64,000 nt of DNA, taken from the NCBI RefSeq assembly GCF_004803755.1, contig NZ_CP032311.1:2682501-2746500 (forward strand), read 5' to 3'. The stretch is from Pseudomonas sp. DG56-2. Lineage in GTDB: Bacteria > Pseudomonadota > Gammaproteobacteria > Pseudomonadales > Pseudomonadaceae. The number at the start of each line of letters is the position of its first letter. Within the stretch, counting starts at the first letter, position 1. The notes below the pieces were generated by a model. That model was not told the DNA's origin and made no database searches. It was given only the letters and a program-made list of their open reading frames with translations. A program made the position numbers and the translations under genes. Below are positions 61,298-64,000 of this stretch, one piece after another.

Positions 61298-61858
61298 TCA
61301 CGCCGCCTGTAAAGCCTGGGCAATTGCCTTGTTGAACGCCGGCAGATCGTCTGGATTGCGCGATGTGATCAAGCGCCAGCCTTTGGCGGTGCACTCCTTG
61401 ACTTCGGCGTCCACCCATTCGGCCTTGGCGTTGACCAGGTCGGTACGAACGCTGGGGTAAGAGGTCAATGTCTTGCCGGCGATCACCTTGGCATCGATCA
61501 GCGCCCAGGGACCATGGCAAATTGCGGCTATAGTTTTACCGCAGAGGCTGAATGCCTGGATTAGCCGCGCTGCATCGGCATCTTGACGCAGGGTGTCGGC
61601 GTTGACCGTACCGCCTGGGATGATCAGGACATCGAAGTCGTCGCCGTTGAGGTCTGCAAGCCTGGCGTTGGATTCGACCGTACGGTCCTTGTCGGTGTCA
61701 TGCAAGAAGGTCTGCACGGTGCCGCCTTTGATCGACCCATGGGTAATGCCCGCGCCTTGCTCGCGCAGGGCTTGCAGGGGACTGAGTAGTTCATCACGTT
61801 CGATGCCCGTGTTGGCGGTGATGATCAGGACGCGTTTGCCGTTAAGTGGTGTGCTCAT
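61298..61858 (-). CDS. DJ-1/PfpI-family protein
   Basis: A 186-residue protein of the PfpI/YhbO type. The nucleophile elbow is AAICHGPWALID with C114-H115, and E20 in NTGIERDE supplies the acid. Such proteins are linked to stress protection and glyoxal/methylglyoxal detoxification. GCGGAGAAACC precedes the ATG at 61858; longer frames lack a ribosome site. Divergent from the exonuclease gene. Confidence 0.87.
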   Translation of the reverse strand: MSTPLNGKRVLIITANTGIERDELLSPLQALREQGAGITHGSIKGGTVQTFLHDTDKDRTVESNARLADLNGDDFDVLIIPGGTVNADTLRQDADAARLIQAFSLCGKTIAAICHGPWALIDAKVIAGKTLTSYPSVRTDLVNAKAEWVDAEVKECTAKGWRLITSRNPDDLPAFNKAIAQALQAA

Positions 61859-62034
61859 GGTTTCTCCGCAATCAGTGGCCCACCATCCGATGGCCGGACG
61901 TGAGGGTGATTTTTCAAGAAGGTGCCTTGTTGGCGCGACACCGACTCCGCCCACTGTTGAGCCTGGCGCCAAGCAAAAGGTTTAGATTTTTTTCCAGGCT
62001 CCGGGCTTTGCAACTGCTGCAGGACCGCCATCCG

Positions 62035-62829
62035 ATGAAAACCTTGAAGATCGCTACCTTCAACGTCAATGGCATTCGCGCCCGGCTGCCGAACCTGCTG
62101 GCCTGGCTCGAACGTGAACGCCCTGATATCGCTTGTTTGCAGGAACTCAAGGCAGTAGACCGGTACTTCCCCAAGGCCGACCTCGAGGCAATCGGTTATG
62201 CCAGCCTGTTCATGGGCCAGGCTTCCTGGAATGGCGTGGCCATCCTCGTTCGCGATGCCGAGCCGCTGGAAGTACGGCGCGGCTTACCCGGCACCGAAGG
62301 CGATCCGCAAAGCCGCTATCTGGCGGCAGCAGCGCACGGGGTACTGGTCGGCTGCTTGTATCTACCCAACGGCAATCCGCAACCGGGCCCGAAATTCGAT
62401 TACAAACTGGCCTGGTTCGAACGATTGATCGAGCATGCTGCTACCTTGCAAGGCAGCGATCATCCTGTGGTACTGGCCGGCGATTACAACGTAGTGCCGA
62501 CCGACTTCGACATCTACAACACCCGTTCATGGCTCAAGGATGCCTTGCTGCAACCGCAGAGCCGCGAATGCTACCAGCGCCTGTTGCAGCAGGGCTGGAC
62601 CGATGCGCTGCGCCATCTTTACCCCAACGACAGGATCTACACTTTCTGGGACTACTTCCGCCAGCATTGGCAGAAGAACGCAGGCTTGCGCATTGATCAC
62701 TTGCTGCTCAATCCAACGCTCAAACCTTGCCTGAAAAACGCCGGCGTAGATGCCTGGGTGCGTAATGAGGCACATGCCAGCGACCATGCACCGACCTGGA
62801 TAGAACTGGACACGCGCAAACTCAAATAG
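62035..62829 (+). CDS. xthA: Exodeoxyribonuclease III / AP endonuclease
   Basis: A 264-residue EEP-fold nuclease. Motifs: IATFNVNGIRARL at the start, E37 in CLQELKA for metal binding, AGDYNVVPTDFDIYN, GLRIDHLLLNP and the terminal EAHASDHAPTW with the catalytic His. It excises DNA at abasic sites and removes 3' blocks. The start is the ATG at 62035; AGGA lies 11 nt upstream. Monocistronic. Confidence 0.9.
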   Translation: MKTLKIATFNVNGIRARLPNLLAWLERERPDIACLQELKAVDRYFPKADLEAIGYASLFMGQASWNGVAILVRDAEPLEVRRGLPGTEGDPQSRYLAAAAHGVLVGCLYLPNGNPQPGPKFDYKLAWFERLIEHAATLQGSDHPVVLAGDYNVVPTDFDIYNTRSWLKDALLQPQSRECYQRLLQQGWTDALRHLYPNDRIYTFWDYFRQHWQKNAGLRIDHLLLNPTLKPCLKNAGVDAWVRNEAHASDHAPTWIELDTRKLK

Positions 62830-62942
62830 ATCGCAATACGCTGCAGACTACCGTTCGTCCGCTGCCCGGCACCTTGGCCTGCTTATAGCTTTCCACATGG
62901 CTATGGGGCGTGGTGATGCGCCTTTTGCCTGCGGAGAACTCC

Positions 62943-64000
62943 ATGACCTTGCTGAAACCCATGAGCGGCGATCTTGCCGAATTACACCGTCATGGTTCAC
63001 TGCGTGAGCTGTATCAGCACCTGCTGTCCAGCGAGAAAGAGGAGGCCGCGCAAGCGGCGGCCACGTTTTTGCAGCAACAACTGGCCGCAGTCGAAGACGT
63101 GGCCACCGGGCTACCGCCAGATGCGCAACAACTGGCCCATTGGGTCGAGCAAAACTGTGTGGCGGTGGCGGCCGAATACGCCGACTATCTGGAGCAGCGC
63201 AAGCAAGGGGCCGTGCGCAGATATTTTCACAACAAGGCGCACGCGCTGCACACATTGCGCAGCGTGGCGCCAACCAAACTGGTCGATGGTGCCTGGTTGT
63301 ACGGTGTGCTGGAGCACTGGCGCGACTATCGCTATAACGGCTTGATAACCACGTACCTTGAAGAGCTCGGTGATGGACAGGGTGCCCAGAACCATGTCGC
63401 CATCTACCGACGCCTGTTGGCCGAACATGATTGCGAGAGCGACCAGGGGCTTGCCGACGAACACTTTCACCAAGGCGCGATCCAGTTGGCGCTAGGCTGT
63501 TGCGCCAGTGACTTCATGCCCGAAGTGCTGGGCTATAACCTTGGTTACGAGCAATTGCCATTGCATTTGCTGGTCTGCGCCTACGAACTCATTGAACTGG
63601 GCATCGACCCTTATTATTTCAGCCTTCACGTCACCATCGACAACGCCAGCACCGGGCATGCCCGCCGGGCAGTAGTGGCCGTACGCGAATTGATGCCGGT
63701 GGGCATGGACCCGCAGTTGTACTGGAAGCGTGTCGCACGGGGTTACGCGCTCAATGATCTGGGCACAAGCACCACTGCGGTCATCCAAGCTTTCGATCTG
63801 GAGCAGGAGTTGTTGGCGATGCTCGAACGCAAGCGTCCGTTTGGCCAGCACATGCACTCCGACTACGCCAGTTTCGAGGGCAAGACCGTCAACCAATGGC
63901 TCAGTGAATCTGGGCAAATGCCCGACTTCCTACGCGCCCTCCAAGGCAAGGGCTGGATCCAGCGTCATCAGGACCCGGCAAACAGCCGTTTCTGGCAGTT
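62943..64000 (+). CDS. Haem-oxygenase-like diiron protein (iron-containing redox enzyme family), 3' end missing
   Basis: 352 codons are visible from ATG 62943 (CGGAGAACTCC upstream) to the window edge without a stop. The helical protein matches the Haem_oxygenas_2/HDO pattern: YLEELGDGQGAQNHVAIYRR with E141 and H151 as candidate ligands, then GYEQLPLHLL (E203) and SLHVTIDNASTGHARRAV with H229, D233 and H239. Relatives include UndA and BesC, which fragment fatty or amino acids. An N-terminal extension of about 100 residues precedes the core. Its substrate cannot be predicted. Confidence 0.78.
   Translation, partial: MTLLKPMSGDLAELHRHGSLRELYQHLLSSEKEEAAQAAATFLQQQLAAVEDVATGLPPDAQQLAHWVEQNCVAVAAEYADYLEQRKQGAVRRYFHNKAHALHTLRSVAPTKLVDGAWLYGVLEHWRDYRYNGLITTYLEELGDGQGAQNHVAIYRRLLAEHDCESDQGLADEHFHQGAIQLALGCCASDFMPEVLGYNLGYEQLPLHLLVCAYELIELGIDPYYFSLHVTIDNASTGHARRAVVAVRELMPVGMDPQLYWKRVARGYALNDLGTSTTAVIQAFDLEQELLAMLERKRPFGQHMHSDYASFEGKTVNQWLSESGQMPDFLRALQGKGWIQRHQDPANSRFWQ

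Noticed and set aside
62884..62905. Sigma-54-like promoter (TTGGCCTGCTTATAGCTTT) before the diiron protein gene
   Set aside because: GG and GC have the right spacing, but three consensus positions around them differ and no activator gene or upstream site is near. Not enough to call.
1..64000. CRISPR arrays, tRNA/rRNA genes, prophage, insertion sequences, toxin-antitoxin or biosynthetic megasynthase genes
   Set aside because: Looked for by eye on both strands; no spaced repeats, cloverleaf sequences, transposase or integrase motifs, or modular synthases were seen.

Overview
The window reads as chromosomal DNA of a fluorescent-group Pseudomonas (putida/fluorescens lineage). This is judged from the high G+C, the codon use, the REP-like palindromes and the gene families present (Kup, MgtC, DyP, KfrA-like, SpuC-like, DUF1302/DUF1329). 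I place 58 protein genes, of which the first is cut at its 5' end and the last at its 3' end. No rRNA, tRNA, CRISPR array, insertion sequence or prophage is visible.

Region A (1-12151) is a catabolic island for a hydrophobic, probably polycyclic or side-chain-bearing substrate. It holds a SnoaL-like protein, two adjacent acyl-CoA dehydrogenase subunits that look like complementary halves of a heteromer, a BphC-type extradiol dioxygenase, a Ycf48-like beta-propeller, an MMPL/RND exporter, a LuxR-type regulator, a DUF1329 protein, a KshA-like Rieske oxygenase and a 57-residue secreted or membrane peptide. A 19-bp motif (consensus CTAGTCCGTTTGAACGATG) precedes four transcription units, one site serving a divergent promoter pair. 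It probably defines the regulon of the LuxR protein.

Region B (12193-16793) has a Cache-HAMP-GAF-HD-GYP c-di-GMP phosphodiesterase, a KfrA-like coiled-coil DNA-binding protein and a GNAT acetyltransferase. Region C (17011-26987) is an amine/polyamine-type catabolic and uptake operon: flavin monooxygenase, RidA, DUF1028, M20 deacylase, aldehyde dehydrogenase, APC permease, class III aminotransferase, polyamine-type binding protein and a convergent LysR regulator. Its first gene has a leader that can fold over its own ribosome binding site.

Region D (27180-41383) is mostly housekeeping or accessory: a small acidic protein, an MgtC-like protein, an AaeB/AaeX/AaeA-type efflux operon, a CrtZ-like hydroxylase, a PLP-dependent dehydratase, a bile-acid:Na+ symporter-family protein, a DyP peroxidase, Kup, an MFS/sugar-isomerase pair and a MocR regulator with a tandem repeat at its start.

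Region E (41598-48981) is a tightly coupled operon: quinone-oxidoreductase-type MDR, TauD-type dioxygenase, divergent BKACE, MFS transporter, FrnE/DsbA protein, Rieske ferredoxin and YeiH-type exporter, with an AraC regulator at its end. A near-identical 16-bp sequence lies upstream of this operon and again beside the AraC gene, in front of region F.

Region F (49198-60336) has an RBBP9-like hydrolase and then a second, fuller copy of the envelope cassette seen in region A: DUF1302, DUF1329, Ycf48-like, MMPL, followed by a large acyl-CoA dehydrogenase and an acyl-CoA ligase. The two cassettes suggest a trans-envelope system for hydrophobic acids feeding CoA-dependent degradation. The window ends with a split YeeE/YedE pair, a DJ-1/PfpI protein, exonuclease III and a haem-oxygenase-like diiron protein.
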